Source: Aerococcus sanguinicola
Lineage (GTDB): Bacteria > Bacillota > Bacilli > Lactobacillales > Aerococcaceae
Assembly: GCF_001543145.1 (NCBI RefSeq)
Contig: NZ_CP014160.1
Location: forward strand, 1,364,001-1,428,000
Reading direction: 5' to 3'
DNA length: 64,000 nt
In this document: piece by piece, positions 42,266 to 50,382 of the stretch
How positions within the stretch are numbered: the first letter of the stretch is position 1
How the letters are laid out: every line of letters begins with the position of its first letter
Notes under the pieces: model-generated
What the model saw: the letters and a program-made list of their open reading frames with translations, nothing else
What the model was told of the DNA's origin: nothing
Databases searched by the model: none
Translations under genes and position numbers: made by a program

Positions 42266-43018
42266 CTAATAAACTGCAATCGGTCCTGCTTCGCTTTCAA
42301 TGACGCGGATGTTGGCGTCAAATATATCTTGGAGCTTCTGGGTCTGCATGACATCGCGGGGGGAGCCGAAGCTTGCGATCTGCCCCTTCTTCATAGCGCA
42401 GATGAAATCAGCGTAGCGAGCGGCGATATTGATGTCATGGAGGACAGTGATGATGGTCCGGTCCAGCTGGTTAACCACCTGGCGGAGGTGCATCATCATC
42501 TGGATAGAGCTCGCAATATCCAGGTTATTCAGGGGTTCGTCGAGGAGGACATAGGGGGTCTCTTGGGCTAGAACCATAGCTACATAGGCCCGCTGGCGTT
42601 GGCCACCAGACAGTTGGTCGAGATAGCGGTCGGCTAGCTTTTCTAGGCTGAGAAAGTGGATATAGTTATCCACAATTTCTAAGTCTTTCTCAGTGAGCCG
42701 TCCCTTGCTGTAGGGGAAGCGGCCAAAAGCCACCAATTGCTTGACTGTTAACCGAGTCATGAAGTGGTTTTCCTGGCGGAGGACGGCAATCTTTTTGGCC
42801 AAGTCCTGGCTTTTGCTTTCATCCATGGCTTGGCCTTCCAGGTAGACCCGGCCGCTATCCGCTTGGAGTAAGCGGCCAATCATCATCAGGCAGGTCGATT
42901 TGCCTGCACCATTGGGACCAACGAGGGCAGTAAAACTACCTTTAGGAATTTCGAGATCGAGGGGGCCGATTTTGACTTCATCGTTATAGGCTTTAGAGAG
43001 CCCTTCGAGTCGGATCAT
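42266..43018 (-). CDS. siderophore ABC transporter ATP-binding protein
   Basis: This 250-residue ATPase has Walker A GPNGAGKST, signature LSGGQRQRAYVAMVL, Walker B YVLLDEPLNNLD and the switch His in VLHDINIAARY. The LSGGQRQRAYVAM sequence and the size are typical of FecE/YclP-type iron-complex importers. It overlaps the preceding permease gene by 4 bases and is the last gene of the operon. Together with two permeases and a lipoprotein it should import an iron-siderophore complex. Confidence 0.9.
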   Translation of the reverse strand: MIRLEGLSKAYNDEVKIGPLDLEIPKGSFTALVGPNGAGKSTCLMMIGRLLQADSGRVYLEGQAMDESKSQDLAKKIAVLRQENHFMTRLTVKQLVAFGRFPYSKGRLTEKDLEIVDNYIHFLSLEKLADRYLDQLSGGQRQRAYVAMVLAQETPYVLLDEPLNNLDIASSIQMMMHLRQVVNQLDRTIITVLHDINIAARYADFICAMKKGQIASFGSPRDVMQTQKLQDIFDANIRVIESEAGPIAVY

Positions 43019-44037
43019 AGGGATTCTCCTTTCTTATTTCTGAGGAGGACGGTGAGGAAGCTGAGACCACCGAAGACCTCAATGATCACACCCACCACGC
43101 CCTGGGCATTGAAGACATGGTACATGAAGAAATAGGCACCTGTTAAGACAGCAAAGGCGACAACGATAGCCATCAGGAAGAGATAGCGGTGGTCGTAGGT
43201 CGGAACCAGCTGATAGCAGATATTGGCTACCAGGAAGCCAAAGAAGGACAGGGGACCAATCAAGGCAGTAGAAATGGCCATCAGGATAGCGACAAGGCTT
43301 AAAACAATGATAGCAATCTGCTTGGGATTGAGGCCGAGGTTCTTGGCAACATCCGTTCCTAGGGACATGATATCGAGCTTGGAGCTGAGAGCCAAAAGAC
43401 CGGCGATAGCTAAGAGGCAGAGTGGAACGGCCAGGATGAATTGCTCGGCTTCCGCATGGTTAACGGAAGCGAAGAGCCGAGCCTGGAGGATATCGAACTC
43501 TGAGGGTGCTAGCATCCGGCGCATGAAAGTTGCCAGGGAGTTGAGCCCTGTGCCCAGCATCATCCCCACTAAGAGCATAATCTGCATATCCGCGTACTTA
43601 CCTGTCAGCAACCAGCGGTAGAGGAGCAGGCTAGCTGACACCATGAGGACTAATTGGATGCAGAAGGCCGTTAGACCTGAGAATTGGACTAGGGATTGGA
43701 CCCCGAGGAAGAAGACAATCGCGGTTTGAAGAGCTACATAAAGGGCTTCAAAACCAAGCAGGGAAGGGGTAATGATCCGGTTTTGGGTCAAAGACTGGAA
43801 GGCGACAGTCGCTGTGCCCTGGCAGAGGGCCACGATGATCATGGCGATGAGAGCGGTCAGCCGCCTTTGGATGACTGGGAAGAAAGAGGGGGAATCGATA
43901 GGAACAGGGTTATTGTAGAAGATGAGCCCCCCGCTGAAAGCGAGGCCCAGGCAGAAGATGACCCCAAAGAGGATCCAATAGCGGCGGCGGTCAGCTTCCT
44001 TGGTAAAGGCTGGAAAATAGAGAGGCTTTAATTTCAT
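43015..44037 (-). CDS. siderophore ABC transporter permease (second)
   Basis: This 340-residue FecCD family permease has about ten membrane segments. It carries the GFEALYVALQTAIVFFLG block, the repeated Gly-rich SLGTDVAKNLGLNPKQ segment that contacts the ATPase, and GPLSFFGFLVANICYQLVPTYDHR near the C-terminus. It overlaps both neighbouring genes by 4 bases, which indicates translational coupling in a permease-permease-ATPase block. The order and pairing resemble the YclNOPQ/Fat type of petrobactin or catecholate importer. Confidence 0.9.
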   Translation of the reverse strand: MKLKPLYFPAFTKEADRRRYWILFGVIFCLGLAFSGGLIFYNNPVPIDSPSFFPVIQRRLTALIAMIIVALCQGTATVAFQSLTQNRIITPSLLGFEALYVALQTAIVFFLGVQSLVQFSGLTAFCIQLVLMVSASLLLYRWLLTGKYADMQIMLLVGMMLGTGLNSLATFMRRMLAPSEFDILQARLFASVNHAEAEQFILAVPLCLLAIAGLLALSSKLDIMSLGTDVAKNLGLNPKQIAIIVLSLVAILMAISTALIGPLSFFGFLVANICYQLVPTYDHRYLFLMAIVVAFAVLTGAYFFMYHVFNAQGVVGVIIEVFGGLSFLTVLLRNKKGESL

Positions 44038-45020
44038 GCTTGATGCCTCCTTTGGTAGAGTAATAGGCTAATGAAGACGAAAGAACCCAGGGTCCCCAAG
44101 ATCACAGAGACGGGCAGCTCGAAGGGAGCGATCAGCCAACGGGAGAGGATGTCACAGGCCATGATCAGGGCCATGCCCAAGAGGCTGACCCAGATTAGGT
44201 TGGACCGGACATCATCACCGCGAAATAGGGAAATGGTATTGGGAACGATGAGCCCAAGAAAGGGAAGGTAGCCGACGACGCTAGCGACAATGCCGACAGC
44301 TAGGGCGACGAGGGCAGTTCCTAGCAGGCTCACCTTTTGGTAGTCGACGCCGAGATTGGTTGCTACGTCGCGACCGAGGCCGGCAATGGTCAAACGGTCA
44401 GCAAGGAAGTAGATAGCTAGGGTAACCAGGATAATCAACCAGAGATACTCATAGCGTCCTTGCTGGATCGAGGCAAAAGACCCTGTAAACCAAATTTCTA
44501 GGGACTGGGTCATATTGAAGGCTAGACCAATAAAGGTTGAAATAGCGGAAACAACTGCTCCCAGCATGATCCCAATGAGGGGGACCAAAAGACCTGACTT
44601 CAAGCGGATGTTGCGCATAAAATAGAAAAAGACAAGAGTTCCTACAAAGGCTGCCATAATGGCAAAGCCCATCCGCAAGAAGAGGCTCGGTGAGGGAAAG
44701 AGCAAATAACAAAGGATCAGGCCAAGCCCCGCCCATTCAATGGTTCCAGTCGTCGTGGGTTCAACAAAGCGGTTTTGGCTCAAGAGCTGCATGACCAAAC
44801 CGGACATGGACATGGCCGTTCCTGAAAGCATTAAGGCAAATGTTCTCGGAAAGCGCGTGATCCAGAGCATCTGCCAGCCCTCTTCATGGGCCTGGATATC
44901 ATAAGCGCCAGTCCTAAGGGAGAGATAGGCGAGAAAGACGACTAGAAGGCCGAGGCCCAATAAGCCCCAGCGCCCCCTTAAGGCTTGCTGTAATTTCATT
45001 TTATAGGATGTTTTTGGCAT
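44034..45020 (-). CDS. siderophore ABC transporter permease (first)
   Basis: This 328-residue FecCD family permease has about ten membrane segments. Recognisable parts are the RFPRTFALMLSGTAMSMSGLVMQLLSQNRFVEPTTTG signature, GLGRDVATNLGVDYQ and VGYLPFLGLIVPNTISLFRGDD. It is the first gene of the coupled membrane block, but it is separated from the lipoprotein gene by 375 bp that contain a terminator-like hairpin and a tandem duplication. This may lower its expression relative to the binding protein. Confidence 0.9.
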   Translation of the reverse strand: MPKTSYKMKLQQALRGRWGLLGLGLLVVFLAYLSLRTGAYDIQAHEEGWQMLWITRFPRTFALMLSGTAMSMSGLVMQLLSQNRFVEPTTTGTIEWAGLGLILCYLLFPSPSLFLRMGFAIMAAFVGTLVFFYFMRNIRLKSGLLVPLIGIMLGAVVSAISTFIGLAFNMTQSLEIWFTGSFASIQQGRYEYLWLIILVTLAIYFLADRLTIAGLGRDVATNLGVDYQKVSLLGTALVALAVGIVASVVGYLPFLGLIVPNTISLFRGDDVRSNLIWVSLLGMALIMACDILSRWLIAPFELPVSVILGTLGSFVFISLLLYQRRHQA

Positions 45021-45091
45021 GGGCTTGTCTCCTTTAGGCGGGGAAATACTAAAATTTGCTGCTTAGGCAATAAAAACTTAAATAACGAAAG

Positions 45092-45131
45092 AAACCGGCG
45101 ACCAATTCAACGGAATGATCGTCGGTTTGTC
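45092..45131 (-). terminator. hairpin terminator/attenuator between siderophore lipoprotein and permease genes
   Basis: AAACCGGCGACCA pairs with TGATCGTCGGTTT with one mismatch and one wobble pair. On the minus strand a T-rich stretch follows (TTTCTTTCGTTATTT). It would let the binding-protein gene be transcribed more than the permeases. Confidence 0.6.
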
Positions 45132-45500
45132 ATTGCCCACTCATTCACATTCATCTTAACAGAGAATGAACTGAATGGAAAATATCAGGACCTACTATTT
45201 ACTCATCGCATCGGCAATGCGGTTGAAGATTTCAGTGAAGGTTTGGATAGATTCATTAGTATAAGTATCTTCTGGGGCGTAGACGATCTTTTGATCCTTC
45301 GACCAATTCAACGGAATGATCGTCGGTTTGTCATTGCCCACTCATTCACATTCATCTTAACAGAGAATGAACTGAATGGAAAATATCAGGACCTACTATT
45401 TACTCATCGCATCGGCAATGCGGTTGAAGATTTCAGTGAAGGTTTGGATAGATTCATTAGTATAAGTATCTTCTGGGGCGTAGACGATCTTTTGATCCTT
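45100..45500. repeat. exact 201-bp tandem duplication
   Basis: Bases 45100-45299 are repeated at 45301-45500 with no difference found by eye. The unit contains the last 35 codons of the siderophore lipoprotein gene and its downstream flank. The outer copy creates a gene remnant and lengthens the gap to the permease gene. The hairpin is complete only at the permease-proximal end. Confidence 0.9.
45195..45299 (-). pseudogene. duplicated 3' fragment of the siderophore lipoprotein gene
   Basis: This is the outer copy of the last 34 codons and stop codon of the neighbouring binding-protein gene, created by the 201-bp duplication. It lacks a start and is not expected to be translated. Confidence 0.85.
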
Positions 45501-46457
45501 AACGGCTGTCGTATTAGCCAGGGCTTTGGCATTTTCGAGCACATCTTTGGCTGGCTGAGATTTTTCACCAGGCTTAGAAATGGCTGCATCGCGGTCGAGA
45601 ACCATGAGCCAGTCAGGGTTGCTTTCGGCAATGGCTTCTACGGAAACATCGTCCCCCTTGTGGTCAGAAGACTCATTAGCCACTTCGAGGGCTGGTTTCC
45701 AGTCGAAGATATCGTAGAGTGGGCCCCATACCCGGCCAAAGTGTGGCGCTGAGAAACCAATTTCGCCACCTGATACCACTAGGGACATCACTTTATCTTC
45801 GCCATTATAGGCTTCTTTAGCCCGCTTAATAGAGGCGTCAAATGCTTCGACATCTTTCTTAGCTTCGTCTTCTTTGTCGAAGATCTTGCCCAAGGCCAGG
45901 CTCGAATTCTTCAGGCCATCCACTAAGTCTTGGCCAGGGTGCTCGCTGTCTTCGCTCACATTAATGTCTAGGTTAATCACCGTGGCTTCTGGCACTAACT
46001 TCTTAATGTCATCATAGTAGTCTGCAAAACGTTGGCCCACAATCACTAGGTCGGGCTGTTCAGCAGCAATGATTTCTAAGTTAGGTTCTCGGTGGTTGCC
46101 GATGTTTTGTACGGAATCATCCTTAACGAAGGCGGAGCTTCCAGGCATGACATCTTTAGGTACGGCCACAGGTTTAATGCCCCATTCTTCTAAGCTTTGG
46201 AAGGTCCGGTTGTCTAAGGCAACCACTTTTTGTGGGTTCTTAGGCACTTCTACCTTACCTGTAGCATCCTGGATTTCAACGGTTTCTGCCTTAGCATCCG
46301 TTTTAGCACTTGTGCTTTCTTCCGTCTGGCTAGTCGCACTTTGGCTGCTTTCCGCTTGGCTGGACTGGCTAGATTGACCAGACTCTCCCTGGCTGCAGGC
46401 TCCGAGTGCCAACATAGACAAGGAGACAAGGGCAACTTTTAATGCTTTTTCTTTCAT
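45396..46457 (-). CDS. siderophore-binding lipoprotein (FatB/YclQ type)
   Basis: This 353-residue periplasmic-binding-fold lipoprotein is anchored outside the membrane. The signal peptide ends in the lipobox LGAC (Cys21), followed by a Ser/Gln/Glu-rich tether (residues 22-60) and the two-lobed domain starting at VEIQDATGKVEVPKNPQKVVALD. The blocks GSSAFVKDD, IGNHREPNLEIIAAEQPDLVIVGQR and SLVVSGGEIGFSAPHFGRVWGPLYD match the FatB/YclQ group, which binds petrobactin and other catecholates. A likely iron-responsive palindrome lies in its promoter. Its 3' end has been duplicated downstream. Confidence 0.9.
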   Translation of the reverse strand: MKEKALKVALVSLSMLALGACSQGESGQSSQSSQAESSQSATSQTEESTSAKTDAKAETVEIQDATGKVEVPKNPQKVVALDNRTFQSLEEWGIKPVAVPKDVMPGSSAFVKDDSVQNIGNHREPNLEIIAAEQPDLVIVGQRFADYYDDIKKLVPEATVINLDINVSEDSEHPGQDLVDGLKNSSLALGKIFDKEDEAKKDVEAFDASIKRAKEAYNGEDKVMSLVVSGGEIGFSAPHFGRVWGPLYDIFDWKPALEVANESSDHKGDDVSVEAIAESNPDWLMVLDRDAAISKPGEKSQPAKDVLENAKALANTTAVKDQKIVYAPEDTYTNESIQTFTEIFNRIADAMSK

Positions 46458-46502
46458 ATCAATAACCTCTTCTTTGCTATTTTCGAAAACCTCGCTCGTA
46501 AT

Positions 46503-46517
46503 TGAGAAAGGTTTTCA
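46503..46517 (-). promoter_or_regulatory. possible Fur-type operator of the siderophore operon
   Basis: TGAGAAAGGTTTTCA (plus strand) forms an imperfect 7-1-7 palindrome, matching 10 of 14 Fur consensus positions. It lies just downstream of a minus-strand TACAAT -10-like box, a position suited to iron repression. Confidence 0.4.
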
Positions 46518-46641
46518 ATTGACAACCTTATTGTAGCAGAGATTTTGTTTAAAAACTATAGAATTCAACAGATGGGAATGAGTCCAATTTAATCTGGCTT
46601 TATATAATTTAGAATCCATAAACTATAATCACTTTAAATAT

Positions 46642-47313
46642 CTAGGATTGCTTCTGGATCATGCGCCGGTAGCGGTAGACAGAAGGCACTGAAACACCTA
46701 AAGCCTTGGCCACTTGGGGCACAGCTTCCTTGATCTTGAAGACGCCCTTGGCTTCCAAGCGGCGCATGATGTCGAGCTTGGCTTCTGGGCTTAGGTTGAG
46801 ATTGGATTTGATTTGATCAGGGCCGATAATTTCAGTGATAATATCGTTTACATTTTCGGACAGGATCTCCGCGAAGTCGCTAGAAAAAGCTTCCTCTTTT
46901 TCAGCTAATTGGGCGGTCTTAATGGAGATGGGGAGCTTGAGTGTCTTAATAATATGGTCGGCCAGATCAAATTGTTTGGAATAATCCATATTGACACAAA
47001 TCATCCCTTGGAGTTGGTTCTCATCATCCTTGATGAAGAAGGTTGAACCTTGGAGTATTTTTCCGGCCTTGGTTCGAGTCTTGTAGTTGACCAGGTAATC
47101 GCGCTGGCGGTAGTCTTCCTTTTCCATTAATTCGAGGGCGAACTTGGTGATGGGGGAGTCTTTGCTGCGTCCGCTCAATTCGCCGTTGACAATTTCTGCA
47201 ATATACATGCGTTTACCATCATAAATATGGAGTACGACTTCGAATTGGTCGCCAAGGACCTCTCCCAAAAAATGTACCAGGGCTATATAATGCTTGAGTC
47301 GATCTTTATCCAT
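46642..47313 (-). CDS. YheO-type PAS/HTH transcriptional regulator
   Basis: This 223-residue protein has an N-terminal YheO-like PAS domain (about 8-125: VVLHIYDGKRMYIAEIVNGELSGR, STFFIKDDENQLQGMICVNMDYS) and a C-terminal helix-turn-helix (about 175-222: RRLEAKGVFKIKEAVPQVAKALGVSVPSVYRYRR). It is divergent from a PTS_EIIC_2-type gene across 285 bp, so it is the likely regulator of that gene and its neighbour. The ligand is unknown. In E. coli the related protein is poorly characterised. Confidence 0.82.
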   Translation of the reverse strand: MDKDRLKHYIALVHFLGEVLGDQFEVVLHIYDGKRMYIAEIVNGELSGRSKDSPITKFALELMEKEDYRQRDYLVNYKTRTKAGKILQGSTFFIKDDENQLQGMICVNMDYSKQFDLADHIIKTLKLPISIKTAQLAEKEEAFSSDFAEILSENVNDIITEIIGPDQIKSNLNLSPEAKLDIMRRLEAKGVFKIKEAVPQVAKALGVSVPSVYRYRRMIQKQS

Positions 47314-47476
47314 TCATGGGCCTCCATTCACAAGGCGCTGCTAATTATCGATGCTTAAATTTAAATTCATTATAGCGCAAACGAAAAAAATAACAAAGTT
47401 CCGCTAGAGAATAAGAAGAAAAAAAGCTAGAGATGAGAGGGTGATGGGAAGAGGAATAAATCTTTATTATCTACCT

Positions 47477-47490
47477 TGAAAGCGTTGACC
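47477..47490 (+). promoter_or_regulatory. cre-like site upstream of the first PTS_EIIC_2 gene
   Basis: TGAAAGCGTTGACC matches 12 of 14 positions of the CcpA consensus TGWAARCGYTWNCW. A second site, TGTAAGCGCTATGA, lies at 47552-47565 (13 of 14). Two sites in one promoter suggest catabolite control. Confidence 0.55.
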
Positions 47491-47508
47491 CTAATAATAA
47501 TCATTGTT
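47490..47508 (+). promoter_or_regulatory. possible Fur-like box between YheO and PTS genes
   Basis: CCTAATAATAATCATTGTT matches 14 of 19 bases of the classical Fur box GATAATGATAATCATTATC. It sits between the two cre-like sites. The region is AT-rich, so chance is a real alternative. Confidence 0.3.
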
Positions 47509-47551
47509 AAAGTTGATAACTGTAATGTGAAAGGACTTGCAGAAACAAAAA

Positions 47552-47565
47552 TGTAAGCGCTATGA
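47552..47565 (+). promoter_or_regulatory. second cre-like site upstream of the first PTS_EIIC_2 gene
   Basis: TGTAAGCGCTATGA differs from the CcpA consensus at one position. It lies 34 bp before the start codon, where binding would block transcription. Confidence 0.55.
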
Positions 47566-47598
47566 AAAATATAGATACAGAAAGAAGGAAGTAAAAAT

Positions 47599-48675
47599 AT
47601 GGATTTAATTATTGGAGTGGCTCTCCTGATCCTTGTCTTAGCCTTGTTTACGCTCTTTACCTTCAAAGCTCCTAAAGGTCGTGAAACCATGGGAGCGTTT
47701 GCGGATGCTTCGTGCGCAACCCTCTTGGTGGAAGCTTTCCTCAATTCCTTTGTGGGCAATATCTTCGATGCCGACTTCTTCAGTGAGGTCGGCATGGCGG
47801 CTGGTTCTATGGGTGGGGCCGCCGCAGCCTGCATGATTCCCCTTGCCTTAGGGGCTTCCCCAGTGGCCGCTATGCTCTGTGGGGCAGCTACTTTTGGCCT
47901 GGGAATTCTTCCCGGTCTGGTTGCCGGTTACACTTGCTACTGGATCCTTCAATATATTGAGAAGAAATTGCCTGCTGGACTGGACCTACTCGTGATGATT
48001 ATTGTGGTAGCTCCTCTGGCACGTTTCATTGCGATCGCCAGCGAGCCAGTTGTTGAAGCTGCCCTCCTCAATATCGGTAAGAGTATTGAAGCTAGCTCCA
48101 ATGCCGCGCCAGCTATCATGGGGATTATCGTTGGTGGGATCATGGCAGTGGTTTCTAGCTCGCCCATCTCATCTATGGCCCTATCTGCCATGCTCGGTCT
48201 GACTGGTCTACCAATGGGGGTAACGACCATGGCCGTCTTTGGCTCAGCCTTCGTTAACTGGATGACTTACCGCGAGTTGAAACTCGGGGGTCCACGTGAA
48301 AGCTTGGCTGTCTTCTTAGAAGCCAAGACCCAGGTTGACCTCACCTCAGCCAATCCGCTTCCAGTATATCTGGCTGACTTTATTGGGGGCGGCTTGTGCG
48401 GCCTTGTTGTAGCCCTTGCCGGTATGGTGAACGAAGCCTCTTCTACGGCTACACCATTCGCGGGCCTAGCCGTGATGTTCGCCTATAACCCCGCCATGAA
48501 GGTTGTCATTATGGCCGTTGCCTGTGCCGTTATTGGGTTAGTGACTGCCTTTGTTTCTGCCAAGTGCTTTAAGAATTATCCAATCAATCGTTTGGACGAT
48601 ATCCAAGAAGAAGCTGACTCTAAAGAAGCAGAGGGTGTCTCCTCAGAAGCCTACTATGCCCACCAAGCAAGCTAA
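47599..48675 (+). CDS. PTS EIIC-like membrane protein (PTS_EIIC_2 family), first
   Basis: This 358-residue integral membrane protein has about nine to ten segments. Family features are the opening IIGVALLILVLALFTLFTFKAPKGRETMGAFADASCATLLVEAF, the Ala/Gly-rich GGAAAACMIPLALG, and the FAYNPAMKVVIMA block near the end. Sequence and length fit PTS_EIIC_2, a PTS IIC-like group usually encoded without IIA or IIB partners. The substrate is unknown. GAAGGAAG precedes ATG 47599. It is divergent from the YheO-type regulator gene and preceded by cre-like sites. A terminator follows. Confidence 0.82.
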   Translation: MDLIIGVALLILVLALFTLFTFKAPKGRETMGAFADASCATLLVEAFLNSFVGNIFDADFFSEVGMAAGSMGGAAAACMIPLALGASPVAAMLCGAATFGLGILPGLVAGYTCYWILQYIEKKLPAGLDLLVMIIVVAPLARFIAIASEPVVEAALLNIGKSIEASSNAAPAIMGIIVGGIMAVVSSSPISSMALSAMLGLTGLPMGVTTMAVFGSAFVNWMTYRELKLGGPRESLAVFLEAKTQVDLTSANPLPVYLADFIGGGLCGLVVALAGMVNEASSTATPFAGLAVMFAYNPAMKVVIMAVACAVIGLVTAFVSAKCFKNYPINRLDDIQEEADSKEAEGVSSEAYYAHQAS

Positions 48676-48692
48676 TAAAAAACTGTTTTTTT

Positions 48693-48726
48693 AAGGAAGT
48701 TAGGGAAGACCCTGCTTCCTTTTTTG
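48693..48726 (+). terminator. intrinsic terminator after the first PTS_EIIC_2 gene
   Basis: AGGAAG pairs with CTTCCT and the inner AGGG/CCCT extends the stem. A TTTTTT tail follows. Confidence 0.8.
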
Positions 48727-49035
48727 CGTTAAAAGTCTCTGTTGAAAAGGGGAAATCGGGGCTTTTATACAATCTTAAAACAAAAAGAAGGCATCCATAA
48801 AGAAGTCCAAAAAAATTTCTCATTATATTTATCATTTTCTTTCTATTATATAGCTTTCGAAATGAGTGTTTACTAATCTTTATCTATTACCATTATGTCG
48901 CTTATTTATAGGGCTTAAATGATTTATCTGTTCACTAGATCAAGGAATCGTCTGAATTTTATCACATTTAAATTCTCATATTAAAGCGGGAAAAATTAAT
49001 AAAAGTTTATCGTTGTAATAATAAATTATTTGTTT

Positions 49036-49049
49036 TGATGGCGCTTTCA
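49036..49049 (-). promoter_or_regulatory. cre-like site upstream of the second PTS_EIIC_2 gene
   Basis: On the minus strand TGAAAGCGCCATCA matches 13 of 14 CcpA consensus positions. The 563-bp gap 48676-49238 also holds a weaker copy at 49114-49127. I see no ORF in the gap and no family 1 or 2 repeat. Confidence 0.5.
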
Positions 49050-49113
49050 TGATAAGCTTTTATCAAGTTGTGAATGGGAAAGGAGGCCCAGGAAAATTCC
49101 TTTTAATCAGTAA

Positions 49114-49127
49114 TGTAAGCGATTTAT
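49114..49127 (+). promoter_or_regulatory. weak second cre-like site
   Basis: TGTAAGCGATTTAT matches 12 of 14 CcpA consensus positions, 112 bp before the second PTS_EIIC_2 gene. Confidence 0.35.
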
Positions 49128-49238
49128 CATTTTGTCTGAACCCCTGCCTTCTCTTGCCGGAATCATTCAATCAGCTCTTATACTAGGGGCAAGGGGCAGT
49201 GTTCAGCGAGTCAGAAACTAAGAAAGTAGGATAAAACT

Positions 49239-50261
49239 ATGGATATAATTGTCGGTACCATTTGGTTGCTAGTTGTACTAGCTATCTTTACACTCTTTAA
49301 CTATAAAGCCCCATATGGCGCCAAGGCCATGGGTGCCTTAGCATCGGCTGCTTGCGCCAGCTTCCTAGTTGAAGCCTTCCACGATTCCTTCTTCGGATCG
49401 GTGCTCGGCCTAGAATTTCTCAAAGAAGTGGGGATGGCCAATGGGGCGCTCAGTGGGGTGGCAGCCGCCATCTTAGTTGCCATTGCTATTGGCGTTCAAC
49501 CTGGCTATGCGGTCCTCATGGGATTGGCAGCTTCGGGAACAGGAATCTTACCTGGTTTCTTGGCCGGTTATCTCGTGTCCTTCCTCGTTAAATGGATGCA
49601 GAAAAAGATTCCTGGTGGCTTGGACCTCATTCTTATTATCATTGTCAGCGCACCACTCACCCGAGCCTTGGCCCTCTTCATCGCACCGCTGGTAGATAAT
49701 TCACTCCTCCAAATCGGTGAAATCCTTATTGCTTCTTCCGAATCAAGCCCTGTTATCATGGGGATCATCCTCGGCGGCGTTATCACCGTGGTGGCCACCG
49801 CGCCTTTGAGCTCTATGGCCCTAACCGCTATGCTCGGCCTAACTGGGACCCCAATGGCAATCGGCGCCATGGCTGTCTTCGGGTCTTCCTTCATGAACTA
49901 CATGATCTTCCACCACTTAAAACTCGGTGAACGTAAAGATACTATCGCTTTTGCCATTGAACCTTTGACCCAGGCAGATGTGACCTCTGCTAACCCGATT
50001 CCAATCTACGGAATAAACTTTATGGGTGGGGCCTGCAGTGGGATTCTAGTGGCCCTCTTACAAATGGTCAACGAAACCCCAGGGACGGCCACTCCAATCG
50101 CTGGTTTTGCTGTTATGTTTGCCTACAACCCAGCCATGAAAGTGCTCTTAGTTGGTTTGGCCTTGATTGTGATTAACCTTATTGTTGGTTTCTTAGGAGC
50201 CAAGGTCTTCAGAAATTATCCAGTCATCACCAAGCAAGAATTAGCAGAACGTGACTATTAG
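49239..50261 (+). CDS. PTS EIIC-like membrane protein (PTS_EIIC_2 family), second
   Basis: This 340-residue paralogue of the preceding gene has the same opening (IVGTIWLLVVLAIFTLFNYKAPYGAKAMGALASAACASFLVEAFHDSFFG), the SSMALTAMLGLTG block and the C-terminal FAYNPAMKVLLVG block. It has its own promoter region with cre-like sites and its own terminator, so the two genes can be expressed independently. No IIA or IIB gene is nearby. It may carry a metabolite without phosphorylation, or use PTS proteins encoded elsewhere. Confidence 0.82.
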   Translation: MDIIVGTIWLLVVLAIFTLFNYKAPYGAKAMGALASAACASFLVEAFHDSFFGSVLGLEFLKEVGMANGALSGVAAAILVAIAIGVQPGYAVLMGLAASGTGILPGFLAGYLVSFLVKWMQKKIPGGLDLILIIIVSAPLTRALALFIAPLVDNSLLQIGEILIASSESSPVIMGIILGGVITVVATAPLSSMALTAMLGLTGTPMAIGAMAVFGSSFMNYMIFHHLKLGERKDTIAFAIEPLTQADVTSANPIPIYGINFMGGACSGILVALLQMVNETPGTATPIAGFAVMFAYNPAMKVLLVGLALIVINLIVGFLGAKVFRNYPVITKQELAERDY

Positions 50262-50279
50262 AATTCTTTTTACCTAATA

Positions 50280-50312
50280 AAGCTAGGCTTTTCTACGGAG
50301 CCTAGCTTTTTT
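50280..50312 (+). terminator. intrinsic terminator after the second PTS_EIIC_2 gene
   Basis: AAGCTAGGCT (50280-50289) pairs with AGCCTAGCTT (50299-50308), and a T run follows. Confidence 0.88.
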
Positions 50313-50382
50313 CATGCTTTTGGTCTGGGAAACGTGCTACAATCAGGGGTAAGTATAACGGTTTTTTTATAAATTGTGTTAG

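Noticed and set aside
45243..45752. 169-codon plus-strand frame antisense to the siderophore lipoprotein gene
   Set aside because: It results from the tandem duplication; its sequence repeats itself and mirrors the real gene on the other strand.
46069..46377. 102-codon plus-strand frame opposite the siderophore lipoprotein signal region
   Set aside because: It is antisense to a Ser/Gln-rich tether, which yields long open frames by composition.
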